Positions 22,141-33,360 of a DNA stretch of 64,000 nucleotides are shown in pieces. The notes under the pieces are model-generated. The model was not told the origin of the DNA. It saw only the letters and a list, made by a program, of their open reading frames with translations, and searched no databases. A program made the translations under genes and the position numbers. The DNA comes from Cycas panzhihuaensis (taxonomy: Eukaryota > Cycadophyta). Within the stretch, counting starts at the first letter, position 1; every line of letters begins with the position of its first letter. Location of the stretch: the NCBI GenBank assembly GCA_023213395.1, contig CM041465.1, forward strand, positions 186,503,741 through 186,567,740. Reading direction: 5' to 3'.

Positions 22141-22289
22141 TATTGACTTGGCATGTTGCTTTTACAAGAGTTACTTGGATTGCCTATATATCTTACCCTT
22201 ACCTACTTTCAAAATAGAGTCAACTAAGTTAGGTTATTGTATACTTATTGTAATAGTATAGTTATACCTATTTAAAATATTGGCCACCT

Positions 22290-22602
22290 TATTTTCTTTG
22301 CCCTAGATGTATTATAGCTAAAATTATACTTATATAAGCATTCAACCCACCTACACTATCTTGAATTAAGGTGTAATTATATGAATATATGCTTAAGACT
22401 GTCATAATCTTATATGAAGCTTGAATCTGCTCCCTAAAGTAATGCCTCCATACTTTGAATGCATGTATGACTATTATAAGTTCTAAATCATAAGCGGGAT
22501 AATTTCTTTAAAGATCCTTTAATTTACTTAACTTATAAGAAACAACTAGGCCACCTTACATCAAAATTAATATAAACTATGAAATTTATCTTTTGATAAG
22601 GT
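22290..22602 (-). pseudogene. Ty3/gypsy RNase H remnant (G)
   Basis: On the minus strand, KINFIVYINFD near 22590-22560 corresponds to the usual FVVYCDAS start, with the catalytic Asp displaced or lost. YDLELIIVIHAFKVWRHY at 22497-22438 is the conserved helix that normally reads YDLELAAIVHALKxWRHY. This would degrade RNA in the RNA/DNA hybrid and links RT to integrase. The upstream side ends at the H insertion. Confidence 0.65.
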
Positions 22603-22607
22603 ATAAT
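22603..22607. repeat. Target site duplication of H, left copy
   Basis: ATAAT, repeated exactly at 26578-26582. The sequences outside rejoin the broken gypsy pol reading frame region. Confidence 0.8.
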
Positions 22608-23134
22608 TGTTAGAAATGTAATTTTATTTTAATACCAAATTAGAATTTAGAATAACATATTGCGATGTATTAAGTATAGCACAACAAAAATATAGCATAC
22701 ATATATAATCACAGAATTATCTCATGAAAAATGTATATATATAAAGAAATAAATATAAATAATAAAGTAATGTAATAGAAATATTTATTAATAGACATCA
22801 CTATAAGAGAGATAATAGATTTATATATGGAAAATCTAGTGTTAAAAAAACTATAGGAGAAGGTGGAGTTTAAAGCTCTTCTTAGATATTCGAATGAATA
22901 CATCTCCAGGTTATATACCTTTCTCAAGTTCTCAAGTAGTGTGTGTACATATCTATATCAATAGTTACCTTATGAGTAGCCTATTATTTCTCTTGATCCA
23001 TTATATCACCTAATAGTATATTAATATATATATATATACCTCTCACATATCTTAATGCATTTGATAAGTGGATTCATGTATATATCTAAAACATTAATAT
23101 TAAATATTACAGTATGAATAATTTATATATTCCA
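22608..23134 (-). repeat. 3' LTR of H
   Basis: 527 bp, TGTTAG...TTCCA on the plus strand. A purine tract, read on the minus strand as AAGGGAAAATAT, follows at 23135-23147. It is similar along its length to 26040-26577. Confidence 0.7.
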
Positions 23135-26039
23135 ATATTTTCCCTTAATGTTTAATGTTTTTTAATCTTTATCTTTAAGTATTCATCTCCTTAGTCTTTA
23201 TTTCTTCATGTCTTTATATCTAATTGGATCTTATAACCTATATAAAAATCTATAAATTATATCTATATTAATTTATAACTATATCATCACATATAACCTG
23301 CCAATCATCATATCATTCATCATCTATAAATCTATCATATATTATATTTATCTCTTATAAGCATTAACCTATAAAACCTATGTGTAGTTATATGTGATCA
23401 TCAATGATCAATTATGAAAAACCAACCTATAAATATCAATTATCATCTAACAACATAAACATCAATTGATATATGAAGTGTTTTCCTAAATATCTTTATA
23501 TCTTCATATGTAAAGTGATTATCAAATATCAGTTAATAAGTTATCAAATCAACTAACAATAAATAAATTGATTACTAAGTCTATATAAAATAATAACCAT
23601 CTACCAAAATATATGGATAACCAGCCTTTGCAATTACTAGTTCTCTAGGTTATTATTTTAGATACATGGTTCATTAGCTTTTAAAATGCTTGTTGTAAGA
23701 GTAGCATAATTTTTCCTCTTACATATGAATTAGAACAACATAATCTAGTGTGTTATTTAAGAGTAGTTTGTGAAAGTTTTACTTACCTCTTATAAAAAAA
23801 AAAAATTATGTGCTTCCTCACTTTCATACTTTTATAACTTTCTTTTGATAACCATTCAATAACATCATCAACAAATAATAATTTCAAATATACTAACTTT
23901 AGGAATAAGTCAAACTACTTAGCAAAGATAAGTTAGCTGTAACAAGGTAACATAAAAGATATTCCCATGCTTCTTATCATATATAGTTAGTAAAATTTCT
24001 CAGTAACAAACACTTTCTTTATTTTTTAGCTAGATAACCTTAATAGTTGATTATTAGTTGAAAAAACTCAACAGCTAATTTAGTATGCCAAGTATATAAA
24101 TATATGAGACTTCTCTACTTCTTTTATAAATAAGTGGAAGTATTATTCATCCTTATCTCTATTAACATTAAATAAACTAGGCCCTTTATGAAAATTAGGT
24201 GTTGTCATCCTTTGTTAAATAGGTATCCATTGTCCATTCATTCATCATCAATAAATTATTTAAACTAAGTGATCTGTTCATTTGTTTAGTGTCGTGTACT
24301 TACACTAAACCAAAAGTATAAATTCCAAGGGGGTTTTGCATGTCCAATAATTTAAAAATATTCACATATTAATATTTCATCAAATATATCCCACTTCATG
24401 AAATTTTCATATATTTTGAACTATTAAATATCATAAATAAGCCTTAAATTATTCACTTTTAAATAAAACTTCCTTTGTCTTTCTTCATCAATAAAATATA
24501 ACATCATCATCATATCTAAAGCCTTTGAAACCATTAGAATATTTAAAAATATTTCTAAGAAATGTTATAAAATACATCTTTTATGAGATTAATAGAACCT
24601 TGATTAATTTTACTAATATCTCTATTGTTTAATTTTTGAAATATGCCTTGTGACCACTCATTTTGACTATCTTGAAATTCTCTTTTCAACCCAACTAACA
24701 ACACCTGATTCTGACATTCTTGTAAAAAGTTATGGTGAAAAATGTACCTATATATCATAAAATTAATTTTAGATTCTAAAATATATTTTAATTTAATATA
24801 TAAATTTTGAATTTACAAAAATATTTCAATCTAATTTATTTACACTTGAAATTTGATCCTGTTATGTTTAGCCCTCAATCATATGAAGACTGTATGTGAC
24901 CATATATTAGTAAACTTAGGGGCTAGTTAGATTTAAAAATTTTATAAAAACTAATTAGATCAATATATATATATATATATATATTATGTTTAAAAAAAAT
25001 CTTATGCATAAATCCTATGTGCCTATAATTTCATCTGTGTGATCTTCATTTTCTTCTCCATATGCAGCTACTTGGGGACTTTCCTTTAATGTGAGGGATA
25101 GAGGTTGAGTATTTTTATAAAGGGAAATATGTGGTGAGGTAGAGTAGGCATAGTTGCATCATCTTTGTGTTTATGTGTAGTGGCATTTTCTTTTATGTTC
25201 TCTCATATTAATCTCAATCTTTATTATGAATTACAACTTTATGCTTGTTCTCCTTTAATGAGGCTATTTGACATAGGGTAGACTTTGGATCTCTTCATAT
25301 TCATATGCATCATGAATATTATTTGGACTTCATCTTCTCTATAACTTAATGTGGTTGAGTATATTCATCTTCTTTATAGATGCATGCTTCTCCTTCTTCA
25401 TTTCCGTGAAGTCTTTGTCATGTAATTCTATGACATGGGTCGTGGAAAGAAGGGCATTGAGAAAGGTTTCAAACTCTATACTCCTTAGCCAGACACTTAA
25501 CCATATCAATTCTGGATTCATGATTATAAATTTAGCCTTAATTTAGTAAATTTGGCTGAGAATTAATTAAATCACTCTAACCCTCTTGCAACTAGGCCAA
25601 AAATTATAGACTAAATAATATAAATTATCATAAGAGTATTGCAAGTCTTTATATAGTCCAAAATCAAACTATTTTTAAAACTTTGTTAATATGTAAGGGT
25701 AATTTAGAGGAATTCTAGGTCGCTCCTATGTTATATTTCTTCATGGAGTTCATCACTACTATATTTTGCTTTCATCAACTTCATCTTTTGGCCCCTAAAT
25801 CATAATCACATGTCACTAATATAACTAGCATATTTAGATTTTTAGATCATCATTCACACCTCATAATTAGCTCATGTACTAGCTCATATATTGGTTTTGT
25901 TACTACTCTATTACTAGTTTGTAACATGTATACTAGCTTATCAAATTGGCTTATCAATAAGCTCAAATAGGCTTTCTTCTTGTTGCATAGGATCTTTCAC
26001 AACATAGCTCACTTTTCACTTACCGTGGCTCTAATACCA
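23135..26039 (-). other. Internal region of H
   Basis: About 2.9 kb of AT-rich sequence without a recognised domain. Two open minus-strand stretches stand out. One at 25521-25339 encodes a charged peptide (including DKDFTEMKKEKHASIKKM). One near 24758-24555 includes REFQDSQNEWSQGIF, and its DNA is also partly conserved in H2 (about 480-560). They might be worn gag, but I do not recognise them. A TA run lies at 24962-24983. Confidence 0.4.
26028..26039 (-). other. Primer binding site of H
   Basis: Reads TGGTATTAGAGC on the minus strand, one transition from the initiator-Met site TGGTATCAGAGC, directly inside the LTR. A second copy of the motif occurs about 20 bp inside the LTR (near 26049-26057). 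Confidence 0.6.
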
Positions 26040-26577
26040 TATCAAAAATATAATTTTACTCTGATACCAAATTAGGATTTAGAATAATATGTTATGATGT
26101 ATTGAGTGTAGCACAATAGAAATATAACATGCATATATAATCATAGAATTATCTCATGAGAAATATATACATATCAAAGAATAAATGTGAATCATAAAGT
26201 AATGTAATAGAAACATTTATCAATAAGCATTACCACAAGAGAGACAATAAATTTAAATGTGAAAAAATCAATGTAAAAAAAACCATCAAAGAAGGTAGAA
26301 TTTAGAGCTTCTCTTATATATCAAAATGAATACATCTCTAGGTCATAAAACTTTCTCAATCTTTTCTCAAGTTCTTAAGTGGTATGCATATATATTTATA
26401 TTAATAATCACCTCATGAGTAGTATATTATTTCCCTTGAGCTATTACATCATGCATAGCATACTAACATGTATATGTGTGCCTCTCATATATCTCCATGT
26501 ATTTAGTAAGTGGATTTGTGTATGTGATTATAATATTAACATTAAATATTACATATGTCAATAATTCATATATTCCA
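26040..26577 (-). repeat. 5' LTR of H
   Basis: 538 bp, ends TATCAA (from TGT-) and TTCCA, followed by the exact ATAAT duplication. Both LTRs contain the motif 'ataccaaattag', which looks like a copied primer site. Confidence 0.7.
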
Positions 26578-26582
26578 ATAAT

Positions 26583-27540
26583 GATAAGTATAGGAATAGT
26601 AGTTAGTAACTACTTTAGTAAAATCTTTCTTCACATAAATCAATCTATGTGAACTTTGCTTCCCTTTTTGTAAAGTAATGATAGGACTTATGATTATAGA
26701 AAAGTTTTCCATATATTTTCAATAATATATTGCAAGTCCTATGAAACACCTTACCTCATGCATGTCCTTGGGTGATGCCTACTCTATAATTGCTATGATC
26801 TTATGTGGGTCAATATACTTCCCTACTTATAAGATGATATGTCCTAAATAATACACTTCCTCTTTACAGAAGTTATATTTTCTTTATGGCATACAACTTA
26901 TATTCTCTAAGTCATTATAATAGAATACAAAAATGCTCTTCATGTTCTTATTTAGTCTTTGAATAGATTAAGATATTATCAATGAAAAAGATGATAATTT
27001 TTTCCAAGTACTCTTTGAATATGTAAGTCATTAAGCACATGAACATAGTAAGTGCATTAGTTAATAGAATGGCATTATCAAAAATTTATAATGCATATAT
27101 CTTATCCTAACAGATACCTTAAAGAAATCTTTCTCCTTGATTTTAATTTGATAATAGTCAAACCTTAAGCCTATTTTAGTAAATAGCTTGGATCTTTTCA
27201 TTTAATCAAATAAGTCTTCAATTTTGGGCAAGGGATATTTGTCCTTGATTGTTGCCTTGTTTAAAATCTTAGTATCTTATTTTAACTATATAAAATCTAA
27301 ACATGACCTTAATGTTCTATTTTTCTTCTTCACAAATAGATCAAGTTCTTCCCATCATAAAACACTATGTCTAATGAGACTTTTATTAAGTAAATCTTGT
27401 AGTTTCATTTTTAACTCTTCTAACTTTAAAGTCTCTAGGTAATATGGTGCTTTAGAAAGTGGCTCTACTCTCGACACATGTTTAATTACATAGTCAACAT
27501 CTTTCTTGGGTGGCAACCTTGGAAGCTTCTTTAGAAACAC
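26583..27540 (-). pseudogene. Ty3/gypsy reverse transcriptase remnant (G)
   Basis: The N-terminal part is open at 27540-27355: LKKLPRLPPKKDVDYVI, then SKAPYY, then KLEELKMKLQDLLNKSLIRHS, matching the start of gypsy RT. Downstream, in broken frames, are DLFD, SKLFTKIGLRFDYYQIKIKE, KFLIMPF and [12 protein letters not shown], the last at the FxDD catalytic box with the second Asp changed to Asn. The end (LTTIPIL) abuts element H. This enzyme would copy element RNA into DNA. The form is that of chromoviruses and not of the Tat-like elements elsewhere in the window. Confidence 0.7.
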
Positions 27541-28090
27541 ATTCTTAAATTCTTAAATAATAGGCATATTTTTAAGTTCAGATCCCTTAAGAGTTCTTTC
27601 CTTATTAATATATGTATATACTTAACATCCCTTCCTTAAGCATTTCTACACTTGTGTGGCCAAATTTTTTTGAATAGTAACTAGGAGATTCTTCTCTTAG
27701 ATGAGTGTTAGGTCTCCATTATCATTCAAATATTCTACTACCTTGTCATAGAAGTCTATCTTGGTACAATGCTCTACCAACCATTCTAAACTAATATTGG
27801 CATCATAGTCTCCTAGTGGTAAAGCTTAAAAAGGAACATGATTAGACCATGATTCCCAATCTAATCAATAAAAATATAGATAGCATGTTATCTTTCTTTG
27901 GTTACTATTAGCCATGCATGCCATCCACTTATCCTTGTATTTTTTTATCTTAAGCTTATACTTCTTTATTATTATAAATCATAAGAAGATGTGACTACTT
28001 CTCAAGTCAATAGGTATAATAAGATCTTGCCCCAAGATCTTACTTGGTACTTGTATCATGATGAATTTGTCGTTATCTTATCTTCCTTTC
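27541..28090 (-). pseudogene. Ty3/gypsy protease and linker remnant (G)
   Basis: On the minus strand IDLRSSHIFL sits where chromovirus elements have DSGATHSFI, the protease active site, and PLGDYDANISLEWL matches the PLGxYDxIIGMDWL segment that follows. VFLKKLPRLPP then leads into RT. The catalytic Asp-Ser-Gly is no longer intact and there are several stops. It would have cut the polyprotein. Confidence 0.55.
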
Positions 28091-28599
28091 ATTATTGCAT
28101 GTGCTTGCATATAACTTCTTCCTAAACTACATCTATCATTATAGGTTATACTTCTATATTCTATGCTCTACCTCCCAATCCCAAATATTATGGATAATTA
28201 TTAATAATATATCCTCACTTATTATATTGGTAACATCTAGTATCTCCCACATTCCTAATAGTATTATTATATGGTAGGTTGGGTTTAGGGATACCCACTA
28301 GGCAATTAAAGTTACCTATTCCTTGGTTAAATGGTAGGGGTCTAAAATTCTTCTGTAGTGGCATTTATCTTGCTTGTAGTCTTATCTTCTAATTAACTTT
28401 CCTTTCTTTTAGATTCACCCTGTGGTCTTCATAATATCTAACTTTACAAATAGCCTTTTTAATTTGTGAATTCTATTTATGTTTTGGATTCTCTCATTTA
28501 AACTATTAATAAACCTATGTGTCTTTAACTTTTATTCTGAGATGTAAGGTATGAATTAAGAGGAGTTTCATGATTTATCTCTCGCACCCTTCCATTATT

Positions 28600-28960
28600 A
28601 TGCTTCCTTGCTTTAATTCATGAAATAATTAAGCTTTCTTATTATAGTAATGATTAAATAAATACTTTAGTCTAAAGTACTCAGTAAATTTACTTCATCT
28701 CAACTCTCGTTATCAAATGTTCTTCACTATTTTATGGTGTTCCTACCATAGGGTTGCCTTTTTATTAGGTTATAAACAACAATTCTTACGTTTTCATTTG
28801 AGCTAAATTCATTCAACCCAAAGTATTTTTCAATATTAAGTAATCATTCTTCTACTTTACCTTCACTTTCAATTTCTTTATTAAAAGTGGATGGATTTAC
28901 CTTAGTATTTTTAAATTGGAATGTACTTATTTTATATCTATATTTTTTTCACTATGGATT
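28600..28960 (-). pseudogene. Ty3/gypsy gag remnant (G)
   Basis: On the minus strand NPSTFNKEIESEGKVEEWLL, then NIEKYFGLNEFSSNENVRI, then VVYNLIK match the retrotransposon gag domain of chromoviruses (pattern NPPxFDGE...AxxWLxxMEKYF...YSSxxKARIAIYNL). This is the shell-forming part. The flanks, up to 29387 and down to 28090, are AT-rich, with no zinc knuckle that I can defend. Confidence 0.55.
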
Positions 28961-29387
28961 TAGAGTTTTATCAAAAGATTTGGTACTTTTTGGAGTGATA
29001 CTCTTTACTATAATCATATGTCCTCGTCTTAGTTCTCTTGATAGAATATTTATGAGTTGATAGTCCTTGTGATCTACTTCTTCTTCTATTAGTGTTTGTG
29101 TTCTAAGTCCTTCTTTTAGTCTTCTCTTGATTAATGGTCCATTATATGTTATCAAGCATTACCTTATGTTTTTTTTTTTAATTATTTTGTTATCTTCTTT
29201 ATAAATTTCTAGGTGTTCCTATAAGATTTGAATAATCTCCTCCAAGATATCTAAAACACCAACTTATGCATTCTCCCCTAGCTTTGGAAATGCTTTGGTT
29301 TTAATTTCTTCTATGTTATAGTCTCATTATCCCTCTAGAGATCCCCATGAATCAACCCTATGCCAATATTTTCCTCTCCTTAAGGTG

Positions 29388-31834
29388 TGAAATGCACCTG
29401 ATGGAGATGACCTAAGATGATTACACTTAAATGATAGAATACCTAGCGTGTTAGACCTACGCATGTGTAATGAATCTTATGATGCCAACGAAGGGTGACC
29501 ATATGTTATTTGAGTGCATGAGTAAGGGCAGTCATTTTTTCTCTTCCTAAGAGGCTAAACTAAGGGCATTCAAATGAGAGCATATAACATCGAAGGGAAT
29601 TGGTAACCATAGAATGTTCAATGATTTGTATGGTAAAATGAGGGGAAACATAATACACTCATGAAATATAACTACATGCATTTTCAATTTGGATGAATGC
29701 ACTTGGTCTATTCCTAATGGTTTTATGTTTTTACCCTTATAGATTTGGGACTCACATTAACATGGTCCTTCATGTTTTGGGTTTAAAACCTAGTATACAA
29801 AGTGAATGCAAATGCATGTGAAGAAAAGTGGAATGCGAGCAACTTTTCTTTTTTTCTTTTTCTAATAAGAGAGAATTGAGGAATATGGAGGGAGAGGAGT
29901 TAGGTAAACTAAGGCAAACCTCTCTTTTCACTCTTTCCTTTTTCTCTCTCCATTTTTTTCTTTTTTTCTTTAGGAAAAAAAGAAGAAAAGGGGATGATAA
30001 GGAGAATAAAGAAATAGTTGTACATTTTTTCCATTTTCTTTCTTTCCTTCTTCTCTCTCTCTCTCTTTTTTTTTTTTATGTTTCCTTTCTTTCTTTCTTA
30101 TACCCCCTTTTTATTAAAGAAAAGCATTAAATAAGAAAGGGAAATAAACCAAAGGAAATGGTGATGGTATGTACTTAAAAATGAAGGTCAAAGTAGTGAT
30201 AACCTTCTCCCATGAACTATGACACATCTTATGGGAGGGAGACAAAAGGAGGATAATACTTACCTACCCATAAGAGAGTTTTTGTAGCATTTCTACTTGT
30301 TGAAATCCTCTTATGACAAAAGAGAGAAATGAGAATTACTAAATCAAAAGTTAAACACTGCAAAATGAACTTCAAGCCTACCTCTTTCAAGGGCAATTGA
30401 TGTGAGTAATTATTGTAATCTTCTTTGAGTGAATATGCCAAATAGATAACCTTGAGAGATTTCTCTTCCCTTCCTGCATACGAGTTAGTGGCTCACAAAA
30501 AAGAGATATCTACAAGATAATTAATAGCACTCAATCATATATATAACTCATAGAAAGAGTAATGGAAAGCATTAAAATAACAATCTCTAATTTATAAGCT
30601 AAAGAAAACAAAAATGAGGTGGGTCGAGCTGCCTTAGAATAGAAACCATCCCCCAAATATGAGTGGTTTCCTAAGTTATACTTAGGAAACCTCCCTAAAC
30701 CTGCAACTTATTCAAGGAAATCAAAGAAGAATAAGAAAATGAGCACAAAGGGAAACTTAACTCACTCAAGTAATGAGATGATAAACATCAAAGAAACCTA
30801 CTAGCACATTCTCATCATGGAATCAAACATTGTGGTATGAATAAGACAAAAAGAAAGAGAAAGAAGGCCTACTTAAGCAAAAGAGAGTGGATTACCTATA
30901 CCTTGCAAGGGAATGATAGGCCAATGGTAGTTAAATCTCTTCCTTATGGACTCTCCAATAACTTGTGATAGCTTTAATGGTAGCTAGTTATTTGCTCCCA
31001 ATTACTAGTGTTCTAGCAAAAATTTGGCATCATAACAACATAATAACTCTTGTCTAAATGCCTCTCCCCCTTCCTTTGGAAAATGGAGGAGATTTATAGA
31101 TGAAATGTAGGTGATGGCTTGGTGGTTTCTACCCATAATGTAAGAAAAACCATCAATCAAAAACCATGAGTCTTACTCATAGTTTGATGAATCTAATATT
31201 TAAATGGGAAAAAAATATATGATTTGAGGTAGATGCAAACTGATCTGGAGTGGACGTGGCTTGCCAAAACTGACAGATCCTCATTTATGAGCTAACTGTT
31301 ACCATTAAACCTGAATCTAAGTTGGTGACACTCATACCACAAATTTGTTCATGGTACTACAAACATGTCTATGGTACTATAAAATACTTTGTAGTACCAC
31401 TAATGCAGTCACAACACTAGGTGGTAAAGTAATAAAGTTTTTTTTTTATCATTTTCTACATGCGATGAACAAACTTATAAATGATAGGTCTACATGTAGC
31501 AAGTAGTTAATATTAGGTGGTAGAAAGGTAGAAATAAGGCTAATAAACAAAAATAATACAACAATCAAGAAGAAGCAAGTTGCAAGGGGTTAGGAAGATA
31601 CCTTTTCTAACCCACGAGAACCAATGGGTGGACATTGGAGCTATGGACCAATGTCTTGATCATCATCAACATACAAATAGGGATATGAACCAACTAATAA
31701 GTAAGTAAACTAGCATGTGTTGACCATAAAATCTCAAATATAAATCAATAAAGGGTGAAGAGGGGCAAAGAGCATGCATGAACTTATCTTACTTGGTTAA
31801 ATATCCAAATCCCATTCCTGAAAGCCAGAAAACA
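29388..31834 (-). repeat. 3' LTR of element E
   Basis: About 2.45 kb, TGAAAT...AAAACA on the plus strand. The right end (CCATTCCTGAAAGCCAG...) matches the right end of the A LTR. Inside are paired 'ggtactac' motifs (31350-31400) like the palindromes of the other LTRs, and a CT-rich run near 30045-30070. The left end is placed by homology and LTR length. Confidence 0.55.
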
Positions 31835-32811
31835 CTACCCCCTTAGCAACAGAACCTCTTCAATCTAAAATTTGGAAGATGGTAAATGCTGATAACATAA
31901 ATGATGTGAGATACAAATTGATAAAAATCAAATGCATATGAATCACATGAGGTAGTGGCTATCATAGTGGTACCTTATTAGTAGTGAATCAGAGGGTCAT
32001 TACCCTTAGCTGAGCCTCCTAAGAAACCTATGACGGAGGTGTACAAGCTAAGAGGGATGATGGGTTAGTGACTAAATTGATCCCAAGGTAGGTGGCTATG
32101 AATCCTAAGTGTGTACAAATTAGGACATCAAATGATGGAGGGGGTGCCTCCATGGTAGGAGAAAGAGAGTGATGTGGACCAAGTATAGGGCTTTAAAGCC
32201 CAAAGCTCCTTAAATTACAAAGTAGTACCTCAAATATCCAAAGGAAAGAAAGGCTCAATGAGCCAGGGTTGGTCACTACAATTTTACTTCATTAACAACC
32301 ATCTTTCGAAGGTTAGATTTTTTTGGTTTTTATGTTTTATATTTTTTTTGTATTTTATCGTTTTATATTATTTTTAGATTTTTAATTATTTTATAGTTTT
32401 TAATTATTTTTTATGGTTTTTTTTTTTTTTTATATAAAAGATTTTCTATTATTTTTAGGTTTTTCTTTTCTTTTATAAATAGAAAATGTATAAAAAGAAA
32501 TATGTAAATAAAAGGAAAGGACAACAACTGAAAGATATCTAGTAAATGGGATAGAAGGAGCAGTGTGACCTATGGAAGCCATACCCTAGCCTAATATGTA
32601 CAAATATACATAGTAATTTATCCTTATTTTATAGTAAGGTGGTGGTTTAGGCACTCATCAAAGCATATAGGAAGCTTTGACAATGTGTCTTAGCTTTTGA
32701 AATGGGCGTTATAGGCCTAAGGTTGTCACCATATTTTTACCTCATCAGTGAATGCCCCTTAGAGGTGAGACTGGGGCCATTACCCCTAAGATATATATCT
32801 CAAGGTGTGGC

Positions 32812-33240
32812 CTATTAGGGGCCAAAGGAGAGTCATCCACAAGTGGTAAATAATGCTCTAAGATGAAGTTGACCAACTTATCAGCTTTGGTGTTAAATCT
32901 ATGGGGAATGTGATGAACATTAACTTAGAAGAATTGGGCTAAGAGGGACCTAGAAAATATGGATAAGGACCTCAATCATGGGAAAAGGATATAGTAAACC
33001 TAAGTAAGTTAGGATATGATAATCTAGGAGTTACAACATAAAAGGATGGAGTCATGGTGGAAGTAGAGTACATCAATCAAGGTCTCTATAATGGCAGTGT
33101 ACTCAACTTCATTATTAGTAGTGTCAGGTAGGTAAACTCTAGATCAAACTAAGGTATGCCCAAAGTGATCCTAAATGATCTAGGTTGCATTGGAATGCCC
33201 CATATTCCTAAGGCTACCCCCATTAGTGTGGATGATCAAT
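32812..33240 (-). pseudogene. Archaeal-type RNase H domain (element E copy)
   Basis: Worn copy of the domain at 8580-8997, in the same position relative to the LTR. TNGGSLRNMGHSNAT replaces the DGGSRGNPGP start (first Asp to Asn). TTNNEVEYTAIIETL keeps the Glu motif, CCNS has Asn for the second catalytic Asp, and FNTKADKLVNFILEHYLPL keeps the last Asp region. Several stops are present. Its finding in a second, diverged element shows that the unusual placement of the domain in A is a family trait. Confidence 0.7.
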
Positions 33241-33360
33241 GTCATTGGGATATGTAATGACAGCTCAGGATATGGTCACTAAATAATGACAAATAATAGA
33301 AATCAATGAACAACAAAAGGGGCTCAGATGGGCATTTAAATCTAAAGGGGCTTGTCATAT

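Larger units (their letters stand above)
22608..26577 (-). mobile_element. Element H: short copia-like LTR element
   Basis: 3970 bp on the minus strand, with LTRs 22608-23134 and 26040-26577, an initiator-Met primer site inside the right LTR and a purine tract inside the left LTR. It sits in gypsy G with a perfect 5-bp duplication. The internal part is only 2.9 kb with no recognisable RT or integrase, so it is either non-autonomous or badly deleted. H2 at the left edge is the same family. Confidence 0.7.
21330..29387 (-). mobile_element. Decayed chromovirus-like Ty3/gypsy element G, split by H
   Basis: Remains of an old gypsy pol in the order expected on the minus strand: gag (28.9 kb), protease (28.1-27.6), RT (27.5-26.6), [H inserted], RNase H (22.6-22.3), integrase (22.15-21.33). 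Every domain is full of stops and frameshifts. The RT-to-RNase H linker is cut by H: LTTIPIL lies just right of H and IPYQKINFIVY just left. The 5' end is cut at 29387 by element E. LTRs were not found. Confidence 0.7.
29388..33360 (-). mobile_element. Element E: 3' part of an older Tat-like element
   Basis: Minus orientation. An LTR (29388-31834) is followed to the right by an internal tail (31835-33360) that matches the 3' tail of A in order: purine tract, 'gatggtaaatgctgataac', and archaeal-type RNase H. It is more AT-rich and more worn than A. The rest of E is missing: at about 33360 the sequence switches to the LTR of C in opposite orientation. Confidence 0.65.

Noticed and set aside
22608-22640. 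Primer-site-like 'aataccaaattag' at the left LTR of H as evidence of a second, separate element
   Set aside because: The same motif lies inside the right LTR, and the exact ATAAT duplication outside both LTRs shows they form one element.
29828-30130. 100-codon frame rich in Phe, Ser and Lys in the E LTR
   Set aside because: It is a translation of CT- and AG-rich low-complexity DNA.
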